Positions 6,288 to 13,730 are shown, counted from the stretch's first letter. The stretch: DNA of 13,771 bases from Planctomycetia bacterium (GCA_005799205.1 SYHM01000121.1:1-13771); one strand, 5' to 3'. Made by a program: numbers and translations. Notes: generated from the sequence alone by a model not told the origin.

Positions 6288-7553
6288 TCAGCCGCCGATA
6301 GCGGCCTGGAGTTGGAGAAGTGGAAGGAGAATTCCGAGCAGGACAAACCCAGCAACCGCGCCCATCACAATGAGCAGGATGGGCGGCAGCGCCTTCGTAA
6401 AGACCTTGAGTGATTGATTGACCTGACGGTCGAATGCAGTGGCTGCGTGCATCAACATGACTTCGAGGCGGCCTGACCTCTCGCCAATGTTCACGATCTG
6501 AATGAGGAGTGGCGGAAAGAATCCACACCTCTCGAGGGGATCAGCGAGCGATGAGCCAGTCGTGACGCGCTCTTGCACCTCGTCAATGGCGGCAACCATT
6601 GCGGCATTTCCAAGTGTGTCTCTCACGACGCGCAGTGCTTGCAGAATTGGAATTCCTGCAGACACCAAGGTTCCTAGCGTGCGCGTGAAGCGGGCCACTG
6701 CGACGTCCCTGAGGAGCTGCCCAAGAATCGGGAGGCGAAGCAGCGTCAAGTCGACCAACATTCGATTGTTCGGCTGCGCGATCCACCGACGCCAGAGGAT
6801 GACATTTCCAACGATGGCGATGATGATCGCCCACCACCACATCGTGATAAACGCTGCGATTCCAAGGAGCACACGTGTCGGAAGGGGCAGCACCATTCCG
6901 GGCTGACCAGTGATCGGTGCCATCAGTCGCGGCAACACAAACGTGACGAGCACCACCACGCTTACTGAAATGAGCCCAGCGACAATCATGGGATACACAG
7001 TGGCTCCCACGACCTCTCGCTTCAGTTCGACAGATCGATCAAGCAAATCAGCGAGTTGATGCAAAACTTCAGCGTTTCGTCCCGATGCATCGGCTGCCCG
7101 AAACATGCCCACCGTCATGTCGTCGAAGGGCATTCCATACTCCTTCGCAGCCTGATGCAAAGGTACGCCTGCTTCAACCCGATCGATGAGAAAATCAAGA
7201 ATCATCGGCAGGGACTTGCCAGCCGCCTGTCTGCGAACAGTTCGAAGCGATTGCATGAGTGGCAATCCTGCTTCGAGGGCGGTGGCGAGTTCGCGAATAA
7301 AACTCGTCAACTCAGTTCTCGAAATCGATCGGCGGGTCGGTCCCTTGCGCGCTGCGCTGACAGGCTTCGCTATGCCCGTCGCGCCGCGGCGCGATGCCGC
7401 AGTCGTCGCGACTTGGCGCGACGAGGCGTCTTCGAGCGTTGTCGCAACGATTCCCTGTTGTGCCAGCAGTCGAAGCGCCTCCCCTCGATCGCTCGCCTGA
7501 ATCGTTCCGCCGCTTGCTGCGCCGCCGATACCTTGGTACTGGAAGGTGATCAT
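6288..7553 (-). CDS. gspF: GspF T2SS inner-membrane platform protein
   Basis: 421 residues, a normal length for GspF/PilC. The ATG at 7553 lies eight bases after the gspE stop, with only a weak ribosome site, suggesting coupling to gspE translation. Two homologous T2SSF domains are visible at about 82-205 (ELTSFIRELATALEAGLPLMQSL and RVEAGVPLHQA) and 284-408 (RFTRTLGTLVSAGIPILQAL and RVTTGSSLADPL). The matching FxRxLxxLxxAGxPxxQxL pattern in both halves is the family signature. Membrane helices are at about 187-209, 227-253 and 388-412. The family anchors the base of the pseudopilus and contacts GspE and GspL. Residues 44-78 form a basic Ala/Arg/Thr linker after the small N-terminal domain. 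Confidence 0.96.
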   Translation of the reverse strand: MITFQYQGIGGAASGGTIQASDRGEALRLLAQQGIVATTLEDASSRQVATTAASRRGATGIAKPVSAARKGPTRRSISRTELTSFIRELATALEAGLPLMQSLRTVRRQAAGKSLPMILDFLIDRVEAGVPLHQAAKEYGMPFDDMTVGMFRAADASGRNAEVLHQLADLLDRSVELKREVVGATVYPMIVAGLISVSVVVLVTFVLPRLMAPITGQPGMVLPLPTRVLLGIAAFITMWWWAIIIAIVGNVILWRRWIAQPNNRMLVDLTLLRLPILGQLLRDVAVARFTRTLGTLVSAGIPILQALRVVRDTLGNAAMVAAIDEVQERVTTGSSLADPLERCGFFPPLLIQIVNIGERSGRLEVMLMHAATAFDRQVNQSLKVFTKALPPILLIVMGAVAGFVLLGILLPLLQLQAAIGG

Positions 7554-7561
7554 CGTCGTGC

Positions 7562-9202
7562 TCAGTGTCGTGCGTCGTCCACATCCTGCGTTGCTCGCAG
7601 GACCTCTGAGACAGTCGTTGCGCCAGATTGGGCCTTCAGCATGCCGTCCTGACGCATGTTCAAAAACTCTTCATCGACGAGGTCTTTGAGATCACTCAGT
7701 GAGAGGTTCTTCGTGATCCCCTGACGAAGGGATGAGTTCATTCGCACGAGTTCGAAGAAACCGAGTCGAGATCTGAATCCAGACTTGTTGCACTCGTCGC
7801 ACCCGACCGCCTTCCACTCGCGCCCCTGGAATGCCGCGATCTCGGCCGGAGCAAGCCGTACTCTTGTTTCGTCTGAGAGTGGCACTTCGCTTCGGCAGTG
7901 CGAGCAGAGGCGTCGACCTAGGCGCTGCGCGAGAAGTCCCTCAAGCACGCTCGCGACGAGAAACGGTTCTGCTCCCATGTCCACCAATCGACCGATACTC
8001 GAGATCGCATCGTTGGTATGCAGCGTTGAGAGAATCAAATGCCCAGTGAGTGCCGACCGAATTGCAATATCGACGGTTTCGTTGTCGCGAATCTCGCCCA
8101 CGAGAACGACATCGGGGTCTTGTCGCAAAATCGCCCGCAAGCCGATTGAAAAAGTGAGTCCGCGCTTTGGATTCACCGGTATCTGATTGACACCGCTGAG
8201 TTCGTACTCGACAGGGTCTTCAATTGTGATGATCTTCTTGCGAGGGTCGTACAGCTTGCTGAGCGCTGCATAGAGTGTGGTTGTCTTTCCAGATCCCGTG
8301 GGACCCGTCACCAGCAGCAATCCGTGCGGTTTCTCGATCAATCGGTCCATCGTGTCGCGATGCGATTGACTCATTCCCAGACTCTGCAAATCGAGAGGCA
8401 GGCTGCTCTTGTCGAGGATGCGCATCACAACGCTCTCGCCGTAAATCGTTGGGACGGTCGAGACGCGAAGGTCGACCTTGCGTCCTTCGAATCGAAGCGT
8501 GATGTGTCCATCCTGCGGCACGTACCGCTCCGCGATATTCATCATCGCCATGATCTTCACGCGGCCGATGAGTGCAGCCTGCAAGTGTTTCGGAGGCGGA
8601 GGTTGCTCAATGAGCACGCCATCGACTCGGTACTTGATCTTGAGGTCATTCTCAAATGGCTCGATGTGAATGTCGCTCGCGCGGCCTTGAATTGCCTCAA
8701 GGATGAACAAGTTGACGAGGTTGATGAGCGTTGGCTGCTCGGCCATTCGGTGCACGTCGGCCGCTTCGATCGCGTCGACGTTGTGCACCGTCTCATCCGC
8801 TGATGCCTCCGCATTACCAGCGAGTGACTCGGCAATTCTTGCAGCGGTCGTGCCATAGGCCCGTCGCATCAACTCACCGAATGCGTCTGGTTCGACGCCA
8901 GTTCGACTGACAGGCAGTCGCGCGATGGTGGCGATCTCATCTGCCGCCCCAACATCAAGCGGGTTGAACATCGCGACGAGGAGTCGGCCGCGCTCGATCC
9001 TCATTGGAACCGCCCGCACACGGACAGCGACTTCCGCTGTGAGCAGTGCGATTGCCTCAGGATCGGTCTCGGGTGGTTTCTCGAGCCAGTCAATTCCAAG
9101 AATTCGGCAGCGCTCGCGCACCTTCGCTGACTCTGCTTCGGTCGACGCGGGAGTCAGATCAGTCGCCTTGCCGCCGATCTGCAATTGGCTGCTCGGAGTC
9201 AT
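7562..9202 (-). CDS. gspE: GspE T2SS assembly ATPase
   Basis: 546 residues of a hexameric secretion ATPase acting on the cytoplasmic side of the inner membrane. The N-terminal domain (to about 150) would contact GspL. Catalytic motifs are complete: Asp box DIHIEPFENDLKIKYRVDG (177-195), Walker A GPTGSGKT (300-307), Asp/Glu-rich ITIEDPVEYEL, Walker B DPDVVLVGEIRD (362-373), and His box TGHLILSTLHTNDA. A CxxC-x31-CxxC zinc element (C433, C436, C468, C471) is typical of GspE/PilB and absent from retraction ATPases such as PilT. The ATG at 9202 lies three bases after the upstream exported-protein gene. On its own it could be a pilus PilB, but the neighbouring gspG-gspM favour T2SS. Confidence 0.96.
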   Translation of the reverse strand: MTPSSQLQIGGKATDLTPASTEAESAKVRERCRILGIDWLEKPPETDPEAIALLTAEVAVRVRAVPMRIERGRLLVAMFNPLDVGAADEIATIARLPVSRTGVEPDAFGELMRRAYGTTAARIAESLAGNAEASADETVHNVDAIEAADVHRMAEQPTLINLVNLFILEAIQGRASDIHIEPFENDLKIKYRVDGVLIEQPPPPKHLQAALIGRVKIMAMMNIAERYVPQDGHITLRFEGRKVDLRVSTVPTIYGESVVMRILDKSSLPLDLQSLGMSQSHRDTMDRLIEKPHGLLLVTGPTGSGKTTTLYAALSKLYDPRKKIITIEDPVEYELSGVNQIPVNPKRGLTFSIGLRAILRQDPDVVLVGEIRDNETVDIAIRSALTGHLILSTLHTNDAISSIGRLVDMGAEPFLVASVLEGLLAQRLGRRLCSHCRSEVPLSDETRVRLAPAEIAAFQGREWKAVGCDECNKSGFRSRLGFFELVRMNSSLRQGITKNLSLSDLKDLVDEEFLNMRQDGMLKAQSGATTVSEVLRATQDVDDARH

Positions 9203-9205
9203 CGC

Positions 9206-10549
9206 TTACTCAATGCCCCGAGGAGCGCCGCCTGCGGGAGCACTCGAGCGGCCACCGCCTTGGCGAGAGACAGGCCGCTTGGCATCCTTTGCATCTCCTG
9301 CCGCTGTCGGCGCAGCACCTGAATTGAGCGTTGGGGTATCGCTGTCGGCTTTTCCAGGAGTCATCGGCCGCATTGCGTCGCTCGCGAACTTGGCAGCACC
9401 GGGCAGGTGCGCTGCGAGGTCAGGGCCGACGATTGCAATGATGTCCGCGCGAACCTTCTCGTTCATTTCGTCTCGTTCCTCATGCAGTGGTTTGTAGGGA
9501 TCACTCGATGGTTTCGCTGCGCTTGGTGATCCCTGATTCATTCGCCGCCGTGTCTCTTCAGACTGCTTCTTCGGTTCTTCGATGCGGTGCGCGGCAGCAA
9601 GGCGAAGCTCGAGGTCGTGGTAGTTCTGGAGGTAGGTGGCTTCGAGCGCCTTCAGCTGTTCGAGTTGACTCTCGGAGAGCCCAGGCAATTCGCGGGCTGC
9701 GGCGAACAAAGGAATCACCGGACTTGGCCGAAAGACAGATGGAAACGCTGCTGCCAGTGCCCGCGCACGAAACACCTCTCCAGAGGGACTTCCGTAGGCC
9801 GAGGCCAACAGCTCGATTGAGCGCTCCTGGAGGTCACGCAGAGCGACTCGCTTCGCCACGATCAACTCAAGTTGGCTGAGCCCAGTCGCGAAGTCCTGCG
9901 CCACCATTGCGTCCTTGATTTTCTCCTGCGAGGTCGCCATCTGTTCAGCGCGCGCAACGAGGGCCGCATCGAGCTCAACCTCATATTGCTCTAGTACGCC
10001 CTTTGCAGCGAGCATGGTGTCAGGAGCAACTTCGCAGTCCCTTGAGATTTGTCGCAAGTCCAAGCTCTCGCCGCCAAGCACTCCTCGTGGCAATTCCTTC
10101 TCACGCCGCATGGCGCGCTCGAGCTGTGGCCACCGTCCTTGCTGTTCATCGCTTAGGACTGACCGGAGATTGTCCACGAAACGCTGCTTCAGCCTCGCCT
10201 TCTCATGTGACCACTCGTTGATCGGCTGCATGATCACTGCGATTGCACCCTGTTCGCCAGCTGCGAGAATCTGGTCCTTCATCCCTTTCATTCGATCACG
10301 AAGTCCATCAACCCCCACTGTGAAGTCTGCGGTGTAGTCGCCAAGCAAACTTTCAACGGTAGGTTGTTGCCACTCTTCGAGTGCGAGGTGGTCGATGAAG
10401 AGGGTCATGTCACGCTTGAGATAGTCAGGCTGAAACGCCTCAACAAATCCCGCTTGCAATCCCATCTGTGCACGGGCTGGAAACGCGCAACACAGCACGG
10501 TTGCGACGGTGGCGACGATCGATGCACGGAAGAACGAAAATCGTGTCAT
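9206..10549 (-). CDS. Exported Spy/CpxP-like helical protein with LTxxQ-type motifs
   Basis: 447 residues from the ATG at 10549, chosen over in-frame starts further upstream because it has AAAGGA seven bases before it and begins a clear signal peptide. That peptide is basic (MTRFSFFR), then hydrophobic, then ends FPARA^QMG, with cleavage after residue 27. The mature protein is almost all charged amphipathic helix. It has three LTxxQ-like spots: LEEWQQPTVESLL (57-69), LSDEQQGRWPQLER (132-145) and LSESQLEQLKALE (291-303). Residues after about 395 are a flexible Ala/Gly/Ser/Arg tail. The motifs and helical nature resemble the periplasmic Spy/CpxP chaperone family, but it is several times longer. 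It leads the T2SS operon, three bases before gspE, so a periplasmic role linked to secretion is plausible but unproven. Confidence 0.7.
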   Translation of the reverse strand: MTRFSFFRASIVATVATVLCCAFPARAQMGLQAGFVEAFQPDYLKRDMTLFIDHLALEEWQQPTVESLLGDYTADFTVGVDGLRDRMKGMKDQILAAGEQGAIAVIMQPINEWSHEKARLKQRFVDNLRSVLSDEQQGRWPQLERAMRREKELPRGVLGGESLDLRQISRDCEVAPDTMLAAKGVLEQYEVELDAALVARAEQMATSQEKIKDAMVAQDFATGLSQLELIVAKRVALRDLQERSIELLASAYGSPSGEVFRARALAAAFPSVFRPSPVIPLFAAARELPGLSESQLEQLKALEATYLQNYHDLELRLAAAHRIEEPKKQSEETRRRMNQGSPSAAKPSSDPYKPLHEERDEMNEKVRADIIAIVGPDLAAHLPGAAKFASDAMRPMTPGKADSDTPTLNSGAAPTAAGDAKDAKRPVSRQGGGRSSAPAGGAPRGIE

Positions 10550-10556
10550 TGCTGAG

Positions 10557-10562
10557 TCCTTT
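10557..10562 (-). promoter_or_regulatory. Ribosome binding site of the exported helical protein
   Basis: AAAGGA on the minus strand, seven bases before the ATG at 10549. It decides the start in favour of the signal-peptide-bearing form over upstream in-frame starts. Confidence 0.65.
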
Positions 10563-10578
10563 GAGAGAAAGTTGCGAG

Positions 10579-10596
10579 CGGGGATTGAACGCCCCG
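10579..10596. other. Short GC hairpin in the operon leader
   Basis: CGGGG and CCCCG form a perfect five-base-pair stem around an eight-base loop, about 30 bases before the ATG at 10549. It would fall in the mRNA leader if transcription starts upstream. There is no T-run, so it is not a standard terminator. Confidence 0.35.
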
Positions 10597-10624
10597 TGTG
10601 TGTGTTTATGACAGATTCTGCCAA

Positions 10625-10639
10625 GCCAAGCGGATTGGC
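10625..10639. other. Short inverted repeat downstream of the CoA-transferase gene
   Basis: GCCAA and TTGGC flank a five-base centre, GCGGA. It lies about 40 bases past the CoA-transferase stop and may be a weak terminator stem or an operator. No T-run follows on the minus strand. Confidence 0.3.
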
Positions 10640-10677
10640 GCCTGTATGAAAGTCCTATAACTATCTGCTGTGTCTAT

Positions 10678-11391
10678 CTAGGTTCCCACCGAGACCCCCG
10701 AGATGGTTCGTTGCTCGATGCGCTTCTGCGAAGTCGTCATCACGATGCGGTCGACGAAGATGCCTGGAGTGTGAATCAGGTCGCCGTCGAGGTCGCCCGT
10801 CGGAACGAGTTCTTCCACCTCGGCAACACAGATCTTTCCGCAGGTTGCGACCATTGGATTGAAGTTCCTTGCGGTCTTTCGATAGATCAAGTTGCCAAAA
10901 TGGTCACCCTTCCAGGCCTTGACCAGTGAGACATCGGCACAGATCGCCCGCTCAAGCACATACGTCTCTCCATCAAAGACCTCATGGGGCTTGCCTTCGG
11001 CAACCACGGTTCCAACGCCAGTTCGTGTGTAGAAGGCGGGAATTCCAGCACCTCCTGCGCGCAGTCGTTCGGCCAGCGTGCCTTGCGGGGTGAACTCAAG
11101 TTCGAGCTCTCCCGCCATGAATTGGCGCTCAAACTCCGCGTTTTCTCCTACATAACTCGAGATCATTTTGCGCACTTGCCGGGTACGAAGTAAGAGCCCG
11201 AGCCCCCAGTCGTCGACGCCAGCGTTATTGCTGGCGATTGTGAGTCGGCGCACTCCGCTCGCGCGCAATGCCAAGATGAGATTTTCTGGGATTCCACACA
11301 GCCCGAATCCACCAACGGCGACCAATTGGTCGTCGCAGACGATGCCACGAAGTGCTTCATCGCAACTGGAGAAAACTTTCGTCGACGTCAT
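10678..11391 (-). CDS. scoA: Succinyl-CoA:3-ketoacid CoA-transferase subunit A
   Basis: 237 residues, full length for the alpha subunit of class I CoA-transferases (ScoA/AtoD type). These cytoplasmic enzymes move CoA from succinyl-CoA to acetoacetate or related acids. Family motifs are clear: AVGGFGLCGIPENLI (25-39), the NNAGVDDWGLGLLL segment, MISSYVGEN, FTPQGTLAERLRAGGAGIPAFYTRTGVGT, and NFNPMVATCGK near the end. The catalytic Glu of this family sits in subunit B, which normally follows directly, but no subunit B gene lies after this one. Instead there is a 128-base gap and the T2SS operon. The ATG at 11391 matches the usual N-terminus. No good ribosome site is seen. The exact acid substrate cannot be read from sequence. 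Confidence 0.92.
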   Translation of the reverse strand: MTSTKVFSSCDEALRGIVCDDQLVAVGGFGLCGIPENLILALRASGVRRLTIASNNAGVDDWGLGLLLRTRQVRKMISSYVGENAEFERQFMAGELELEFTPQGTLAERLRAGGAGIPAFYTRTGVGTVVAEGKPHEVFDGETYVLERAICADVSLVKAWKGDHFGNLIYRKTARNFNPMVATCGKICVAEVEELVPTGDLDGDLIHTPGIFVDRIVMTTSQKRIEQRTISGVSVGT

Positions 11392-11424
11392 GAGCGGTCA
11401 AGTGTAAACAACTGCGCGTTGCCG
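11392..11424. promoter_or_regulatory. Short divergent intergenic spacer
   Basis: Only about 33 bases (57 if the later GTG is used) separate the divergent CoA-transferase and transporter starts. This is too short to hold two independent upstream promoter regions comfortably, so promoters would overlap the opposing coding start. I see no convincing -35/-10 pair or ribosome site for either gene. Confidence 0.3.
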
Positions 11425-12648
11425 GTGCGTGCGTTAGGCTCAAACTGCGTGCGCGCAACACTGCTCATCTTGGTCTTGCTCTCGGCGATGCCAGACACGA
11501 TGGCGGCTCCTGTTGTGAAGGAGCTTTTCATCGACCGCTACGGAGCGAGCCAGCAGGCCGCTCAGATGTTTAATGGCGTCAATCTGCTCGGAGGGTTTGT
11601 TGCGATCCCGCTGCTGTGGATTGCGCGACGCAAGGATCGGTCGGTCAGTCTTGTCATGTGGGGGTCGATCGCCGACGCACTGCTGCTCGCGGCGATGGCG
11701 TGTCCGCTTGGACTCGGTTGGACGCTGGTCATTCGTGCCCTCGAAGGGGTGACCGATGTCATCGTGTTTGCGGCACTCTTCGACTTGGTCCGACAGTCTG
11801 CGAAGGGGAGGATCGCAACTGGGCTTGGAATCGCCTCGACGCCATTGCTGTTGGGGCTCGGAGTCGGGGCAATGCTCGGAGGGATCGCTGTTCGCCAAGG
11901 GGATGGGGGTCACGAGTCGATCTGGCTTTTTGGCGGATCGGCGTTCCTCAGCCTCGTGGTTGCACTGCTCGTTCCTTGTGTGGGGGCCACCTTGGCACAG
12001 GACCCATCTCGGCGCCTCGCGAGTGATGCGCCGGCCGCGGGGTTCGAGCAAAGCAGTCGAAGGTCAGACCCACTCTGGCCCGCGCTGGCGATGACATTTT
12101 CAGACCGCGCAAGCGGGGGTTTGATCACCGGCACCTTGCCAATCGCGCTTGCGCAGGTCCTTCATTACTCCGCAATTGAGCGCGGAATGCTTGTTGGGCT
12201 ACCACTTGTCTTGATGGCGCTTGGAACTGGCCCCACGGGATGGCTCTGCGACCGCGTTGGCAGTCTGCGCATTCGAGTGATTGCTGGGATCTCGTACGCA
12301 ATCTCATTCGCATTCCTTGCGTTCGTCGGAGCCAACCCGATCCAGCTCGGATGTGTGATGATCGTCGTCGGACTCTCTGCGAGCGCGCTGTTTTCGAGCT
12401 CGCTCACGCTCGTCACCCGGTGCGGGTCACCAACCATGTCGCTAGGTGCCTTTCGCGGAGCTGGAGATCTTGGATTTCTTAGCGGCACAGTGCTTTCGCT
12501 CTTCTTGATTACAACGATTGGCGGAAGTGAGCCTTCATACAGCGACTACGCCACAGTGTTGCTGGTCTTCGCAGGATTCCACGCTGCCACAACGTTCACA
12601 ACGAGCGTTGCGCTGCACTGGGCCCGGCGGGGTCGAAGTGAGAACTAG
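11425..12648 (+). CDS. Major facilitator superfamily transporter
   Basis: About 407 residues with roughly twelve hydrophobic segments, the standard MFS topology with a hydrophilic central loop (RRLASDAPAAGFEQSSRRSD) between the two six-helix halves. A motif-A-like loop GWLCDRVGSLRIR begins at residue 272 in the second half. The expected loop in the first half is degraded (WIARRKDRSVSL). Segment four carries an R.LEGVTD pattern common in MFS carriers. The start is uncertain. GTG at 11425 is chosen, with TTG at 11419 or GTG at 11449 as alternatives. Earlier in-frame codons would run into the divergent CoA-transferase gene. The substrate is unknown. The gene stop overlaps that of the convergent sigma factor. 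Confidence 0.82.
   Translation: MRALGSNCVRATLLILVLLSAMPDTMAAPVVKELFIDRYGASQQAAQMFNGVNLLGGFVAIPLLWIARRKDRSVSLVMWGSIADALLLAAMACPLGLGWTLVIRALEGVTDVIVFAALFDLVRQSAKGRIATGLGIASTPLLLGLGVGAMLGGIAVRQGDGGHESIWLFGGSAFLSLVVALLVPCVGATLAQDPSRRLASDAPAAGFEQSSRRSDPLWPALAMTFSDRASGGLITGTLPIALAQVLHYSAIERGMLVGLPLVLMALGTGPTGWLCDRVGSLRIRVIAGISYAISFAFLAFVGANPIQLGCVMIVVGLSASALFSSSLTLVTRCGSPTMSLGAFRGAGDLGFLSGTVLSLFLITTIGGSEPSYSDYATVLLVFAGFHAATTFTTSVALHWARRGRSEN
12645..12648. other. Convergent stop codons sharing CTAG
   Basis: The transporter ends with TAG at 12646-12648 and the sigma-factor gene ends with TAG read on the other strand at 12647-12645. The two genes overlap by four bases with no space for a terminator between them. 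Confidence 0.9.
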
Positions 12649-13730
12649 TTGGGAGTTCCGCTGATCGTCGGCAACGCCATCCCCGTCGATGGATGGAGCG
12701 TGACCAACGCGCGCCTGATCTTTTCCAGCGCCTTGTTCTGGATCTGGCGGACCCGCTCCTTTGTCACACCAACGAGCGATCCAACCTGCTCTAGAGTCAT
12801 CGGCGCCGAATGAAGTGGCCGATCAAGTCCGTAACGGTGAAAGATCACAGTGCGCTCAAGCTCAGACAATCCAGCGCGGTTTGAATCGAACAGCGACTTG
12901 ACCTCGGCAAGGTCGTCCGCCTCGCGAGACGCACGCCTCGCCATGACGTGATCACCCCGCTCGAGCGCAGGATCGAACTCGATCGGGAAGTACTTGCGAT
13001 ACTTTTGCGTCTTGAGTCCGAGTCGACTGTATGCCTTCAGGATTGCTCGGCAGGCGTAGGTCGAGAATTTGAACCCTCGGCTGAAGTCGAACTTGTCGAC
13101 CGACCGCATGAGCGCCATGTTTCCTTCGCTCAACAAGTCGCCGAAGTCCAGATCAGCACTCCGAACGCGCTTGGCCATTGCGAGCACGAGCGCCAGGTTC
13201 GTTTCAGCGAGCTGCGTGCGGACCGACTCACTGACGTCATGCCAGTCCAAGATTTCACGTGCGCGACTGGCGGTCCACCCCGATCGGTTTGATCGCGCCT
13301 GCAAACGAGCAAGTGAAAACCGTGCGAAATTGAGCTGCGCGAAGAGCACCCGTTCCTGTGCGGCCGTCAGAACGACCGATCTGGGAGGTCGAACGGTCGC
13401 CGTAGACGATGGTCGAATTCGTCGCTCGTCGAGGAGGGGGCCGTACCACTTCGTGTCTGGCCTCGCGATGGCTGGTGCCTGATCGAAAATCCGGCGGCGC
13501 GCGCCCGACTTGTGGAACTCCGCGTTATCAATGAACTCAACAGATTCACGCTGGAGCAGCTCAATTGTGCGACGCTGCTGTGGAGTGAAACTTCCCGCAG
13601 GCATGCGAGTCGCCCCGAAACTGATCGACTCGGCGGATCGTCGAACTGCCAGAAGTGGCGAGTCCGCTGTGCCCTCGGGCGCCTTCGTGTTCGAGGTTGA
13701 CGCTGCGGCGTGTGTTTCTGAATAGGTCAT
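12645..13730 (-). CDS. Sigma-70-family RNA polymerase sigma factor with divergent N-terminus
   Basis: 361 residues from the ATG at 13730, chosen because GGAAGA lies five bases upstream. A GTG at 13763 is a weaker alternative. Region 1.2-like sequence is at about 121-145 (LTAAQERVLFAQLNFARF). Region 2 is at 174-238 (ETNLALVLAMAKR, DLLSEGNMALMRSVDKFDFSRGFKFSTYACRAILKAYSRL). Region 4 is at 288-342, ending in the DNA-binding helix-turn-helix TLEQVGSLVGVTKERVRQIQNKALEKIRR. The 2.1-2.3 core is close to RpoD, but the usual WW pair of region 2.3/2.4 is replaced by CRAILKAYSR. Only about 50 residues separate regions 2 and 4, so region 3 is shortened or lost. The N-terminal 120 residues are lineage-specific. 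It is an alternative sigma of unknown regulon. Confidence 0.9.
   Translation of the reverse strand: MTYSETHAAASTSNTKAPEGTADSPLLAVRRSAESISFGATRMPAGSFTPQQRRTIELLQRESVEFIDNAEFHKSGARRRIFDQAPAIARPDTKWYGPLLDERRIRPSSTATVRPPRSVVLTAAQERVLFAQLNFARFSLARLQARSNRSGWTASRAREILDWHDVSESVRTQLAETNLALVLAMAKRVRSADLDFGDLLSEGNMALMRSVDKFDFSRGFKFSTYACRAILKAYSRLGLKTQKYRKYFPIEFDPALERGDHVMARRASREADDLAEVKSLFDSNRAGLSELERTVIFHRYGLDRPLHSAPMTLEQVGSLVGVTKERVRQIQNKALEKIRRALVTLHPSTGMALPTISGTPN

Larger units (their letters stand above)
10550..10677 (-). promoter_or_regulatory. Intergenic leader and presumed promoter region of the T2SS operon
   Basis: The only sizeable non-coding gap in the window, between the CoA-transferase stop and the exported-protein start. 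Because downstream junctions are all tight, the promoter of the operon most likely lies here. On the minus strand I see TTGGC-type sequence followed by CATAAACAC, but the spacing is not convincing for a sigma-70 promoter. It also holds two short hairpins and a CA dinucleotide run. No T-rich terminator follows the CoA-transferase gene, so read-through from it is possible. Confidence 0.35.

Noticed and set aside
7562..9202. Type IV pilus ATPase (PilB) rather than GspE
   Set aside because: The ATPase alone is ambiguous, but the following gspG calcium loop, gspK, gspL and gspM-like genes point to T2SS, and no PilT gene accompanies it.
10484..10495. Possible lipoprotein cysteine in the exported helical protein (VLCCAF)
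   Set aside because: The residues before the Cys pair do not fit a lipobox. The ARA^Q site a few residues later is a good signal peptidase I site.
11326..11424. Earlier TTG start for the transporter
   Set aside because: It would overlap the start of the divergent CoA-transferase gene, and the added residues are hydrophilic and unlike an MFS N-terminus.
11440..12051. Minus-strand open frame of 203 codons opposite the transporter
   Set aside because: Composition is Arg/His/Gln-rich without hydrophobic core patterns. The plus strand encodes clear membrane helices.
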